Positions 26,012-34,943 are shown, counted from the first letter of the stretch. The stretch is DNA of 64,000 bases from Terrirhizobium terrae (GCF_030323265.1 NZ_CP104992.1:2393501-2457500), one strand, 5' to 3'. The notes: generated by a model from the sequence alone, not told the origin. Made by a program: numbers and translations.

Positions 26012-26764
26012 TTAAACCGCAATCACCTGATGCACCGCCTCGCGGTCGCGGCCGAGCTCTCCATAAGGCGCCACCGTCCAGGACCAGCTGCGTTTGGCGA
26101 CAGGCGTCGGTACGCCACATAAGAGGTCGGCGTCCTCCACCACCGCACCCTGGCGATCCGTCACCTTGTAGCTGATATCGGTCAGCAATGCCGTCCTGCA
26201 GGGCAGTGCGGAGAGGCCGTCGAGATGTGCCTTGATGAGGGAGGAGACGATCGCATCCGCATCGTCAGGACGCGTCTGCGCAAGCTGGCGCCGTGTGCCG
26301 ACGCCGATCTGCGACAGGATATTGGCCGAGACCACGAGATCGAGATAGGGCACTTGCCGCAGAAAGGAGAGCGGTTCCGGCGTCTTACCCGCAAGCGCCT
26401 CGCCAAGGCAGGAAAGATCACGGGAGATCAGCCGGATATTGCTGAGCCGCTTCCCCTTGATCCATGCCCTGACGCTCGCAAGATGCACGAGATCGACCAG
26501 CGCCACGGTATCGAAGGCTCGTGTGAGATCGAGGATCGGCACGTCCCGCAACAGGCCCGATCCGAGCACGACGGCCGTGCGCCGCTGCCGCATCCCGGCA
26601 ATCGTCTCGCCGATAAAGGCCTTGCAATTCGCCTCATGCGGCGCCCAGGCATGCCGGCAACGGTTCGCCCGCGACCAGAGGTTCACGGAGGAGCGAATGA
26701 AGGGGCGGAATTCGGACGGCGTGACGACCTGCGTCGCGGCATATTGGATGGCTTCGAGGATCAT
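26012..26764 (-). CDS. Protein of unknown function with Rossmann-like (methyltransferase-type) motif
   Basis: A 250-residue soluble protein not recognised as a named family. The segment RTAVVLGSGLLRDVPILDLTR (about residues 62-82) with later VALVDLVH and IRLISRDLS has the order of a SAM- or nucleotide-binding Rossmann core (Gly-rich loop, acidic end of strand 2). The N-terminus has several Trp, Arg, Cys and His residues (LWSRANRCRHAWAPHEANC). No signal peptide or membrane segment is seen. It starts 3 bp after the stop of a RelE-type toxin on the same strand, so it may be the third gene of that operon. A methyltransferase function is only a hypothesis. Confidence 0.7.
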   Translation of the reverse strand: MILEAIQYAATQVVTPSEFRPFIRSSVNLWSRANRCRHAWAPHEANCKAFIGETIAGMRQRRTAVVLGSGLLRDVPILDLTRAFDTVALVDLVHLASVRAWIKGKRLSNIRLISRDLSCLGEALAGKTPEPLSFLRQVPYLDLVVSANILSQIGVGTRRQLAQTRPDDADAIVSSLIKAHLDGLSALPCRTALLTDISYKVTDRQGAVVEDADLLCGVPTPVAKRSWSWTVAPYGELGRDREAVHQVIAV

Positions 26765-26767
26765 GGA

Positions 26768-27037
26768 TTAGCGGTATATCTGGCGGCGGTGGTCAACTTC
26801 CACTACCAGGACGACGAGCCGCTCATCCTGAATGTCGCAGATGATGCGGTAATCGCCGACCTTGTATCGCCAGAGATGTTTAAAACGAGGACCTTGCAGG
26901 GCTTCGCCCAATTGGCGCGGATTGTCGAGCGGCTTCACCCTCGTATGGAGGAAATCTCTTATGCGAGCTGACTCGTTATGGCCCATCTTCTTGAGCTGTT
27001 TGATCGCGGTAGCCTGAAAGTCAATCTTCCAGGCCAA
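26768..27037 (-). CDS. RelE/ParE-type toxin
   Basis: An 89-residue type II toxin. The sequence from LAWKIDFQATAIKQLKKMG to the end is a RelE fold: the basic helix with IKQLKKMG, then ALQGPRFKHLWRYKVGDYR and the closing strands IICDIQDERLVVLVVEVDH with the final RRQIYR typical of mRNA-cleaving RelE proteins. A TTG at 27037 is taken as start because it places the family N-terminus correctly and overlaps the antitoxin gene end by 17 bp; upstream residues in this frame are antisense to the antitoxin and have no RelE similarity. Confidence 0.8.
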   Translation of the reverse strand: MAWKIDFQATAIKQLKKMGHNESARIRDFLHTRVKPLDNPRQLGEALQGPRFKHLWRYKVGDYRIICDIQDERLVVLVVEVDHRRQIYR

Positions 27038-27251
27038 GTTCGCGCTCCATCTCTTCCCAGGTATAGGTTCGCTCGCCGTTGCGAATGCGCTCCATCGCCG
27101 CCTCGGCGAGCGCGATATCGTGCAGATCCTCCAGATGCTGCTCAATCACGTCACGCAGATAGGCATCCGGCGCAGCACCGGCTTCAGCCGCATACTCCTC
27201 GACGAGCTTCAGCATCTCGTCCGGCATTTCGATCGTGACGCGCTTGTTCAT
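27021..27251 (-). CDS. RelB/ribbon-helix-helix-type antitoxin
   Basis: A 76-residue antitoxin preceding and overlapping the RelE-type toxin. The N-terminus MNKRVTIEMPDEMLKLVEEY is a ribbon-helix-helix DNA-binding segment; the acidic C-terminus (EEMERELGLED) is the expected toxin-wrapping tail. ATG 27251 is chosen because translation from an upstream Met in the same frame would add unrelated sequence. In this family the antitoxin and complex repress their own promoter. Confidence 0.8.
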   Translation of the reverse strand: MNKRVTIEMPDEMLKLVEEYAAEAGAAPDAYLRDVIEQHLEDLHDIALAEAAMERIRNGERTYTWEEMERELGLED

Positions 27252-27385
27252 GGCGATGATCCCTTTGGTAGCGCGATATATACCATCCGCCTCGACACTT
27301 CGCCAGCCGCCGCCCTTGCCGCCAAAAGCTTCATCCTCTAAGAAACCGCTCGTATTTTCGGCCTTTTCCCGAAGGCCCGTGAGCA

Positions 27386-28941
27386 ATGGATATCGATCAT
27401 GAACGACAGACAAAAAAGCCACAGAAACTGAGGGCCCGCCTGCCGCGCGGTTTTGTTGACCGCTCTAGCGCCGATATCCATGCCACCAACGAGATGACCG
27501 CCAAGATCCGCGAGGTCTACGAGCGCTACGGTTTCGATCCGGTCGAGACGCCGCTGTTCGAATATACCGATGCGCTCGGCAAATTCCTGCCTGATAGTGA
27601 CCGCCCCAACGAGGGGTGTTTTCGCTGCAGGATGACGACGACCAGTGGATGTCGCTGCGCTATGACCTGACGGCGCCGCTCGCCCGCCATGTGGCGGAGA
27701 ATTTCAACGAGATCCAACTGCCGTTCCGCACCTATCGCGCAGGCTATGTCTTCCGCAACGAAAAGCCGGGTCCGGGCCGTTTCCGCCAGTTCATGCAGTT
27801 CGATGCCGATACGGTCGGTGCGCCGGGCGTCCAGGCCGATGCCGAAATGTGCATGATGATGGCCGACACGATGGAAGCGCTCGGCATCAAGCGCGGCGAC
27901 TACGTGATCCGGGTGAACAACCGCAAGGTTCTCGACGGCGTGATGGAAGCGATCGGCCTCGGCGGCGACGACAAGGCCGGCCAGCGCCTTAACGTGCTGC
28001 GCGCCATCGACAAGCTCGACAAGTTCGGCCCGGAAGGCGTGAAGCTCCTGCTCGGCGAAGGCCGCAAGGATGAAAGCGGCGACTTCACCAAGGGTGCCGG
28101 GCTGAATGAAATTCAGATCGACGCCATCCTGAAATTGTTAGAGCTGAAAATCGCGCACGAAATTTTCGAAGACGGAGACTTTACGTTTGGCGTGTTCGAC
28201 AACTCGCCTTTCAATGTAAACCCTGCATTTGAAGCGGGCATGTCTGAACTGAAAGATATGGCCAGCTTGTTCGCAAGCGCGGGCTACGCGGCAGACCGAG
28301 TTATCATCGACGCTTCTTGTGTTCGCGGCCTCGAATATTACACCGGCCCGGTCTTCGAAGCCGAACTCACCTTCGACGTCACCAACGAAAAGGGCGAGAA
28401 GGTTGTCTTCGGCTCTGTCGGCGGTGGTGGTCGTTACGATGGTCTCGTGTCGCGCTTCATGGGCCAGCCGGTTCCGGCCACGGGCTTTTCCATCGGCGTT
28501 TCGCGTCTGATGACGGCGCTGAAGAACCTCGGCAAGCTGGGGCAGGACGAAGTTATCGCGCCGGTTCTCGTCACCGTCATGGATGGCGATGTCGAGAGCA
28601 TGGGCCGCTACCAGCGCTTCACCCAGGCGCTGCGTGCCGAAGGCATTCGCGCCGAAATGTACCAGGGCAACTGGAAGAAGTTCGGCAACCAGCTGAAATA
28701 TGCCGACCGTAGAGGTTGCCCGATCGCCATCATCCAGGGCGGCGACGAACGCGCCGAGGGCGTCGTGCAGTTGAAGGACCTGATCGAGGGCAAGCGTCTT
28801 TCCGGCGAGATCGAGGACAATGCCTCCTGGCGTGAGGCTCGCGTGGCACAGGAGACGGTTTCCGAAGCTGATCTGGTTGCCAAAGTGAAGGAAATCCTGG
28901 CTGCCCAGGCGGAAGATCGCAGGCGGGCGAAGGATGTTTAA
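27386..28941 (+). CDS. hisS: Histidyl-tRNA synthetase; frame broken by one base
   Basis: Class II aminoacyl-tRNA synthetase charging tRNA-His. About 518 residues after repair. The first part (LRARLPRGFVDRS, YGFDPVETPLFEYTD) is in one frame; adding one G to the GGGG run at 27613-27616 restores [20 protein letters not shown] and the rest. Motif 2 is FRNEKPGPGRFRQFMQFD; the HisRS histidine loops are ASCVRGLEYYTGP and the motif 3 region VGGGGRYDGLV. The anticodon-binding domain is the last ~110 residues. Bases 28141-28260 are clearly less GC-rich than their surroundings. ATG 27386 is used; ATG 27399 would match the usual MN-start only with a missing A in the following A run. Confidence 0.92.
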
Positions 28942-28962
28942 TTTGGCTGGCTCGGTGGGGAT

Positions 28963-29135
28963 CCACCCCCTCTGTCCTGCCGGACATCTCCCCCACAAGG
29001 GGGAGATCGGCTGGGCGCGCGCTTTCCGCTTCAGATCGATCCTTGCCTGTATCGCAGTCTTACAAATGGGTTGGCCAGCTCACCTCCGTCGATCTCCCCC
29101 TTGTGGGGGAGATGCCCGGCAGGGCAGAGGGGGTA
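28963..29135. repeat. RIME-like intergenic palindromic element, copy 3
   Basis: Left arm CCCCCTCTGTCCTGCCGGAC then ATCTCCCCCACAAGGGGGAG; right arm (29091-29134) GATCTCCCCCTTGTGGGGGA then GATGCCCGGCAGGGCAGAGG. It has the same arm order as copy 1. It separates hisS from hisZ and ends within 12 bp of the hisZ ribosome binding site. Confidence 0.85.
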
Positions 29136-29159
29136 TGCAGACCTCAGAGGAGCCATCCC

Positions 29160-30269
29160 ATGCCTCTGATCAACATGCCCGAATTCTCCGGCCGCCTGCT
29201 CGACGAATTCGCTGCCCGCGGTACCGCGCGCATCGACACGCCGGTGATCCAGCCGGCGGCACCGTTTCTCGATATGGCGGGCGAGGATCTGCGCCGGCGC
29301 ATCTTCCTGACCGAAAGCGAAACCGGCGAAAGCCTGTGCCTGCGTCCGGAATTCACCATCCCCGTCTGCCTGCGCCACATTGCCAACGCCACCGGCACGC
29401 CGCGGCGTTATTGCTATCTCGGCGAGGTGTTCCGCCAGCGCCGCGAGGGTGACAACGAGTTCTATCAGGCCGGTATCGAGGATCTCGGCGAGATCGCCAC
29501 GGCGTCGGCCGATGCGCGGGCTGTCAACGATGCGATGCAGATTCTGGAAAACCTCATTCCCGGCCGCAAGCTGACTGTCACGCTGGGTGACCAGGCGGTG
29601 TTCGAGGCGGTGGTCAAGGCACTGGGCCTTCCCGGTGGCTGGCAGAAGCGGCTGATCCAGTCCTTCGGCAACAATGCCCATCTGCGCCAGTTGCTGATGA
29701 CGCTCGCGAGCCCGCAGGCCGTGTCCGGCCTGTCGCCGGAGCTTGTCGAGCTTCTGAAGCAGGACGAGGCGGCGCTGATTGCCCATATCGACCGGACGAT
29801 GCAGGAAACCGGCTATTCCACCAATGCCAGCCGCTCGCCGCGCGAGATCGCGGCCCGGCTGAAGGAAAAGCAGTCGCTCGCCGAAACCCGGCTGGATGGC
29901 TCGGCGCTTCTTCTGTTGAGCGAGTTCCTGTCGCTGGAAATGCCGCTTTCGGAAGCCTCTGCGGCTCTCGCGGGCTTCGCTGACGCCGCGGGCCTCTCGA
30001 TGGGCATGGCGCTGGCGACCTTCCAGGCGCGCACCGAGGCGATGGCCGATCTCGGCGTCGATCTCACCAAGGTCACCTATCGCGCCGCCTTCGGCCGACC
30101 ACTGGATTACTATACCGGCCTCGTCTTCGAGGTGAGTCGCGACAATGCGGTGCTGGCCGGTGGAGGCCGCTTTGACCGGCTGATGACGCTGCTCGGTGCG
30201 AGTGAGGATATTCCGGCCGTGGGCTTCTCGCTCTGGCTCGACCGGATCGAACAGGCGAGGGCGCGCTGA
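29160..30269 (+). CDS. hisZ: ATP phosphoribosyltransferase regulatory subunit HisZ
   Basis: HisRS-like paralogue that activates the short form of HisG in the first step of histidine synthesis. 369 residues. It keeps class II synthetase motifs (RPEFTIPVCLRHI, then RRYCYLGEVFRQRREGDNEF and FGRPLDYYTGLVFE) but lacks the anticodon-binding domain of HisS. ATG 29160 (MPLINMPEF) is preceded by AGAGGAG. The stop overlaps the hisG start by one base (TGATG), so the two subunits are translationally coupled. Confidence 0.94.
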   Translation: MPLINMPEFSGRLLDEFAARGTARIDTPVIQPAAPFLDMAGEDLRRRIFLTESETGESLCLRPEFTIPVCLRHIANATGTPRRYCYLGEVFRQRREGDNEFYQAGIEDLGEIATASADARAVNDAMQILENLIPGRKLTVTLGDQAVFEAVVKALGLPGGWQKRLIQSFGNNAHLRQLLMTLASPQAVSGLSPELVELLKQDEAALIAHIDRTMQETGYSTNASRSPREIAARLKEKQSLAETRLDGSALLLLSEFLSLEMPLSEASAALAGFADAAGLSMGMALATFQARTEAMADLGVDLTKVTYRAAFGRPLDYYTGLVFEVSRDNAVLAGGGRFDRLMTLLGASEDIPAVGFSLWLDRIEQARAR

Positions 30270-30965
30270 TGTCCACAATTACCATTGCACTCCTCCAAGG
30301 GCCGGATGAAGGAAGACGCGTCGGCGATCTTCGAACGTGCCGGCCTGCCCATCGTCGCCGTCGGCAATGAACGCTCCTACCGCGGCAAGGTCGATGGCCG
30401 AGACGATATCGAGATCGCCTTCCTCTCGGCTTCCGAGATCGCCCGCGAGATCGGCGCCGGCACAGTCGATTTCGGCGTCACCGGCGAAGACCTGATCCGC
30501 GAAGGACTGGCGGATGCCGACCGCAAGGTGGAAATTTCCGCCCGCCTCGGCTTCGGCCGCGCCGATGTCGTCGTCGCCGTGCCGGAAATCTGGCTGGATG
30601 TCGACACGATGGCCGATCTCGGCGATGTCGCCGCCGATTTCCGCTCGCGCCACGGCCGCCGCCTGCAGATCGCCACCAAATACTGGCGCCTGACCCAGCA
30701 GCATTTCTCCTCGCAGCACGGCATCCAACTCTACCGCATCGTCGAAAGTCTCGGTGCCACCGAAGGTGCGCCGGCGGCGGGGCAGGCGGATATCATCGTC
30801 GACATCACCTCGACCGGCTCTACGCTCAAGGCAAACCACCTGAAGATCCTGTCGGACGGTGTGATCCTGAAGTCGGAAGCCTGCCTCGTGCGGGCGCGCA
30901 AGCCGGAACATGACGGTAGCGCCCGCATCAAGGCGATCGTCGAGGCGGTCCGCAAGGCCGTGTAG
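30269..30965 (+). CDS. hisG: ATP phosphoribosyltransferase catalytic subunit HisG (short form); frame broken near the start
   Basis: Catalyses ATP + PRPP to phosphoribosyl-ATP, the first step of histidine synthesis, as a complex with HisZ. About 232 residues after repair, the usual short-form length. The start MSTITIAL is in the hisZ-overlapping frame; the body from SKGRMKEDASAIFERAG is in another. The join is at CTCCTCC (30290-30296): either two bases are missing (giving the conserved ALPSKGR) or one is extra. The PRPP-binding stretch is DIIVDITSTGSTLKAN. If the frame were really broken, the only start left would be TTG 30285. Confidence 0.9.
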
Positions 30966-30982
30966 TCGAAAGCCGATATCCG

Positions 30983-31591
30983 ATGGCAAACGAAGACGCC
31001 AATATCATCGGGCTCTACGAGCGCCACGCAAAGGTGTTCGACGAGTTCCGCGGCCGCAACCTGTTCGAGCGGCCGTGGCTCGATCATTTTACCGGCCTGA
31101 TCAAGCAGCGCGGCCAGATCCTCGATCTCGGCTGCGGCGGTGGCGAGCCGATTGCCGGTCATCTGATCAAGCGTGGCTTTCACGTCACCGGCGTCGATAC
31201 CTCCGAGACGCTGATCGGGCTTGCCCGGGAGCGTTTTCCCGGCCTTGCTTGGTATCAGGCGGACATGCGCAAATTCTACATCCCGACCAAATTCGACGGG
31301 ATCATCGCCTGGCACAGCTTCTTCCACCTGAATGCAAACGACCAGCGGGCGATGTTTCCCCGCTTCGGAGCGATGGCGGGGCCTAGCGCGGCACTGATGT
31401 TCACCTCCGGCCATTTCGAGGGCGAGGCGATGGGCCAGTTTGCCGGCGAGCCGCTCTATCACGCCAGCCTGTCGAAAGCAGAATACGAGGCGCTTCTGGC
31501 GAAGAACGGCTTCGAGGTGGTGAAGCAGATCTCCCAGGATCCCGCCTGCGGTGGCGCCACCGTCTGGCTCGCCCGCAACATCCGTCGCTAA
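30983..31591 (+). CDS. Class I SAM-dependent methyltransferase
   Basis: A 202-residue methyltransferase. Motif I is ILDLGCGGGEPIAG (about residues 46-59), followed by VTGVDTSETLIGLARE (motif II) and YQADMRKFYIP, then WHSFFHLN (motif IV region). The overall pattern is of small-molecule methyltransferases (Methyltransf_25/11 type). The substrate is unknown. It begins 17 bp after hisG and may share its transcript, though no role in histidine synthesis is known for it. No terminator on this strand is visible. Confidence 0.86.
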   Translation: MANEDANIIGLYERHAKVFDEFRGRNLFERPWLDHFTGLIKQRGQILDLGCGGGEPIAGHLIKRGFHVTGVDTSETLIGLARERFPGLAWYQADMRKFYIPTKFDGIIAWHSFFHLNANDQRAMFPRFGAMAGPSAALMFTSGHFEGEAMGQFAGEPLYHASLSKAEYEALLAKNGFEVVKQISQDPACGGATVWLARNIRR

Positions 31592-31612
31592 GAAAACCAG
31601 ATTTCAGGCAAT

Positions 31613-31643
31613 AAAAAACCCGCCGGATTGGTTGTCCGGCGGG
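31613..31643 (-). terminator. Rho-independent terminator of the DoxX gene
   Basis: CCCGCCGGAC...TCCGGCGGG hairpin followed, in minus-strand reading, by TTTTTTATT. It lies between the convergent methyltransferase and DoxX genes. Confidence 0.88.
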
Positions 31644-31670
31644 AGTGTCTTGGCAGGGAATGGTTGTAGG

Positions 31671-32120
31671 TTAGGCGGCAATTGCGACCGAAACGCGGCG
31701 GCGTGCGTCGAGCGAGTAGGCTCCCGGACCGAAAGTGGCGAGCATGATATAAGCGCCGGCCAGCGTGAAGTTCTTCATCAGCATGATGCCGTTAAGCGCA
31801 TTGATCCAGCCGAGGGCTGCGTCCGGCCAGCCGGGAACGGCGACAGTGCCGGAGTGGAATACGGCGCCGGTGAACACGCAGAACAGAGCAAGCGCCCAGC
31901 CGACGATCTTGGTCTGGAAGCCGACAAGTATGGCAAGACCGGTAACGAATTCGAACGCGCCGGCGAGATAGGCGAGAAGCGTTGCGGCCGGCATGCCGGC
32001 GCCGGCGATCATGCCTGCGGTGCCGGCCGGGTCGGTCAGCTTGCCGAAACCGGCATAGATGAACATGAAGGACAGAAGAATGCGCGCCACGAGGATGACG
32101 ACGTTCTGGGTGTTGGACAT
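31671..32120 (-). CDS. DoxX-family membrane protein
   Basis: A 149-residue protein with four hydrophobic segments and the DoxX features FMFIYAGFGKLTDPAGTAG (about 17-35), AYLAGAFEFVTGLAILVGF (about 51-69) and FTGAVFHSG. DoxX/DoxD relatives are small inner-membrane proteins; in rhizobia the exact role is unknown, sometimes linked to redox or thiosulfate metabolism. Starts at ATG 32120. The upstream region has two direct ATGAACGA repeats. It is followed by a strong terminator. Confidence 0.85.
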   Translation of the reverse strand: MSNTQNVVILVARILLSFMFIYAGFGKLTDPAGTAGMIAGAGMPAATLLAYLAGAFEFVTGLAILVGFQTKIVGWALALFCVFTGAVFHSGTVAVPGWPDAALGWINALNGIMLMKNFTLAGAYIMLATFGPGAYSLDARRRVSVAIAA

Positions 32121-32766
32121 ATCAGTTCTCCAGGTATCGATGGCCTTGCCCCCACGGACTTGCGGCGATCGGTGAATTCACTGGATGCCTATGTGCCAGT
32201 TTTGACAAAGATCAGAAAGATGAACGACAGTAGACAAATCGTTTCATAAAAATGAACGATGGGAACAGAGTCCGGCATGGGATGGAGAGGCCGCGCAATT
32301 GCGGGAATGGGGTAGGGTAGTGTGGTGGCGTTTCAACTGCGCGGCCCTGGCATATCCGGTTTCTCTGTCCTGCCTGTTTCCCTTTTTTCCTTCCTTTCCG
32401 TTGGGATGTTGGTGGCTCCTTCGACAGTTCCGGGCACCGCGGGGTCTGAACCGCGGCGTGTAACATGCCAGCTTCCGCCTGCCCGCGAACGTCTCGCGAA
32501 ACACTCCGGCGACGGAGGCGACGTTGATTATGTGAGCCGGCCGAAAGACGTGGACGATCTTTGCCTATTTTCTGCATAAGCCTTTGAATAATTTGAACGG
32601 CACATGCGTTTCCATCCCCGTTGCATAGGGCTTCCATCACTGGAATGTGAGCCGTTTTGTATCAATTTGTTGCCGTTTGTGAATGAACCTTTCAGGGGGC
32701 GTTCATCGTTTGGGACCCACGATAGCAGCGTAGATTTCGTAAGTTCGACGCCGAAAGGAGAATGTT
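32121..32766. other. 646-bp region without a supported gene
   Basis: No convincing coding sequence. Two exact ATGAACGA copies (32220-32227 and 32252-32259, 32 bp apart) lie upstream of doxX, and an inverted repeat ATGAAC-N12-GTTCAT (32683-32706) lies upstream of the small exported protein. A minus-strand frame at 32212-32640 and a plus-strand frame at 32322-32579 are open but have no Shine-Dalgarno, family resemblance or coding-like composition. A small RNA here cannot be excluded. Confidence 0.5.
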
Positions 32767-33087
32767 ATGAAGAAGATCATCATCAGTGCACTGGCCCTCG
32801 TGATGGCCTCCGCAATCCCGACCCTGTCCCAGGCACAGACCTGGCGCAGCGAGGCACGCGAACATCGTCAGGAACACCGGGTGTATCGCGGCGCCGTTCG
32901 TGGCGAACTGACCCCGCGCGAAATGCGCAATCTCGCCCGTCAGCAGCATCGGATCGACCGTGCCAAGTCGCGCGCTGCTCGTGATGGCTATGTGACCCGC
33001 CGCGAGCGCGAGAAGGTCGAACGTATGCAGAACCGCGCTTCGCGCAACATCTATCGCAAGACCCATAACGGCCGCACAATGTATTGA
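32767..33087 (+). CDS. Small exported Arg-rich protein of unknown function
   Basis: A 106-residue protein with a clear signal peptide (MKKIIISALALVMASAIPTL, cleavage near SQAQT). The mature part is very basic and probably helical: EAREHRQEHRVYRGAVRGEL, TPREMRNLARQQHRIDRAKS, then RREREKVERMQNRASRN. Similar small Arg/Gln/His-rich periplasmic proteins are common in Rhizobiaceae, but their role is not known. ATG 32767 is preceded by AAAGGAG. Confidence 0.75.
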   Translation: MKKIIISALALVMASAIPTLSQAQTWRSEAREHRQEHRVYRGAVRGELTPREMRNLARQQHRIDRAKSRAARDGYVTRREREKVERMQNRASRNIYRKTHNGRTMY

Positions 33088-33324
33088 TAGCGGCCGAAAC
33101 GACGGCCCGAGAAGCGGCTAAGTCTAGGCAGGAAATCATCGGGGGCGGCCTTAGCGGGCCGCCCCGATCCGTTTGCAGGTCTCGATCCCAGAGATGCCGG
33201 CATCTTGCCAAAAGCCGTGCTCCGGGACATCCTCCATACGCACTTGTCGGCAAAAATTCTCCATTTGAACGCACCCGACAAGCACGATCATGGCGTCGAT
33301 GCCGCAATCCCGGGAGGAGGATCC

Positions 33325-33930
33325 ATGAGCTTCGAATATCTGCTGACAGCCTTCATCATCTGCCTTTCGCCCGGCATCGGCGTCGTCTACACGCTGTCCT
33401 CGGCCATGGGCGGCGGCTTCAAAGCCGGGTTCTGGGCCTCGGTCGGCTGCACCATCGCCACCGTGCTACATCTCGCCGTTGCCATGGCGGGACTTGCGGC
33501 CATCCTGCACACGAGCGCGGTCCTGTTTCAGACAATCAAGTTCGCCGGCGTCGCCTATCTTCTCTGGATGGCCTGGGCGGTGTTGAGCGACCGTGGCGGC
33601 CTCTCTATCCGCCCGAGCGCGCGGAAGTCGGCGGGCAAACTTGTCCGGAGCGGCATCCTCCTCAATATCCTAAATCCCAAGCTGCCGCTGTTCTTCGTCG
33701 CATTCATCCCGCAATTCGTTCCGGCTGGCAGCCCGGTCGGACTGCTGGTCGAACTTGGCCTCAGCTTCACCGCCATGACCTTCTTCGTTTTCCTTGGTTA
33801 TGCCGCGGTTGCGGCCACCGGCCGCCAGTATCTGCTGCAGAGCGAGACGGCGATGAACTGGCTGCGCCGCGCCTTCGCCGCCTCGTTCGCGGCTCTGGGC
33901 CTGAAGCTCGCGACGGAGGGTACACGGTAG
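33325..33930 (+). CDS. LysE/RhtB-family amino-acid exporter
   Basis: A 201-residue inner-membrane exporter with about six hydrophobic segments. The family motif is near the N-terminus: CLSPGIGVVYTLSSAMGGGF (about 13-32), followed by FKAGFWASVGCTIATVLH; NILNPKLPLFFVAFIPQF (about 112-129) is the second typical LysE region. The substrate, an amino acid or derivative, is not determinable. ATG 33325 follows GGAGGAGGA; in-frame upstream codons from 33205 have no signal for a start. No adjacent ArgP/LysG-type regulator is present. Confidence 0.9.
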   Translation: MSFEYLLTAFIICLSPGIGVVYTLSSAMGGGFKAGFWASVGCTIATVLHLAVAMAGLAAILHTSAVLFQTIKFAGVAYLLWMAWAVLSDRGGLSIRPSARKSAGKLVRSGILLNILNPKLPLFFVAFIPQFVPAGSPVGLLVELGLSFTAMTFFVFLGYAAVAATGRQYLLQSETAMNWLRRAFAASFAALGLKLATEGTR

Positions 33931-33969
33931 GGCGGGCCCGTCCGTGACTGCTCCGTACCGTGAGACGGG

Positions 33970-34943
33970 TCAGGGTTGTGCGGATAGGTGCTTCTGCAGG
34001 AAGGCAAGCGCTTTGCTGTTCAGCTCTTCATGAAACTCGGCGCGGTCGAAGCCTGGTGCATCGGTGCACAGTTCCGGCAGGCTTTTCGCCAATGCGGCGG
34101 GGCAGACGGTCAGGAAGGCGAAATGGCCGGAGCCGGGCACGGCATGATGCTCCGGAGGGAGGCGAGGTTGCCGGCGATCCCGGCAATATCCTTCGGTGAC
34201 ACGCCATCGCCGCCTCGCTCGGAACTCCAGAGCTGTATCGGAGCGGTGATCGACCGCACGCTCTCCCTTGTCGGAAAGACGCTGCTCAGCGGGTCGGCAA
34301 TGACGAAAGCCTTGATGCGCGGGTCGCGGGTCAGCGTCTCGGTGGGCACAAGGGCCGGATCTATCGGCTTGCAGTCTTCGCCTGTCGGATCGGCGCAGCG
34401 GTTGCGCAATTGCCGGAAATCGGGTTCGGCGCCGGCAAGTACCAGTCCCGTATAGCCGCCCCGCGAAAATCCGAAGAAGCCGATGCGTTTCGGATCAATC
34501 TTCGCCGCGTCAGAGGATGGTCCAAGCATGAAATCGATAACGCGCTTGATATCTTCAGGGCGGTTCGTAAGCGCTTCCAGGCTGCGACCCTTCTCTGCGC
34601 TGAAGGCGGAATCGTCTGGATGGTTCAGCGCCGCGACGACGAAGCCGGCATCGGCAAACGCCTCCGCCGTGTCGTGATGGCTGAGATTGGTGCCTCGAAA
34701 GCCGTGCGAGAGAACGATGAGTGGCAGCTTGTCGCCCGCAATAGGGCAACCGCGCACTGCCGGAAGCATGAACGGGCCGAGTTCGATGGTCTCTGGCGGC
34801 CTTGCACAGGGCGTCCATTCGGCCACCTTGATTGCCGCTCCACCCGCAGAGGCGGGTATTTCGAAGATCTTCAATCCGGCCGCATGAACGAAAGTCGTGA
34901 CGGAAGTCAGCGCGGCTGCAAGCGCGAGCGTCCGAATAAACAT
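33970..34943 (-). CDS. Exported alpha/beta hydrolase (platelet-activating-factor acetylhydrolase-like); frame broken near the end
   Basis: Secreted hydrolase, about 324 residues after repair. A signal peptide (MFIRTLALAAALTSVTTFVH) is followed by the oxyanion region IVLSHGFRGTNLSHHD and the nucleophile elbow GFFGFSRGGYTGL (Gly-x-Ser-x-Gly). The literal frame ends at 34110, losing the catalytic His. Adding one base at about 34157-34159 restores LPPEHHAVPGSGHFAFLTVC and a normal C-terminus (LNSKALAFLQKHLSAQP) ending at 33970. The esterase or lipase substrate is unknown. Confidence 0.82.

Noticed and set aside
26225..26971. Plus-strand frame opposite the unknown protein
   Set aside because: Arg/Asp/His-rich shadow with no start signal; the minus-strand gene fits the operon layout.
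17552..29135. RIME-like elements as insertion sequences
   Set aside because: No transposase gene and no clear target duplication; they look like non-coding palindromic repeats.
32212..32640. Possible 142-residue minus-strand gene
   Set aside because: No Shine-Dalgarno, unnatural composition, no recognisable domain.
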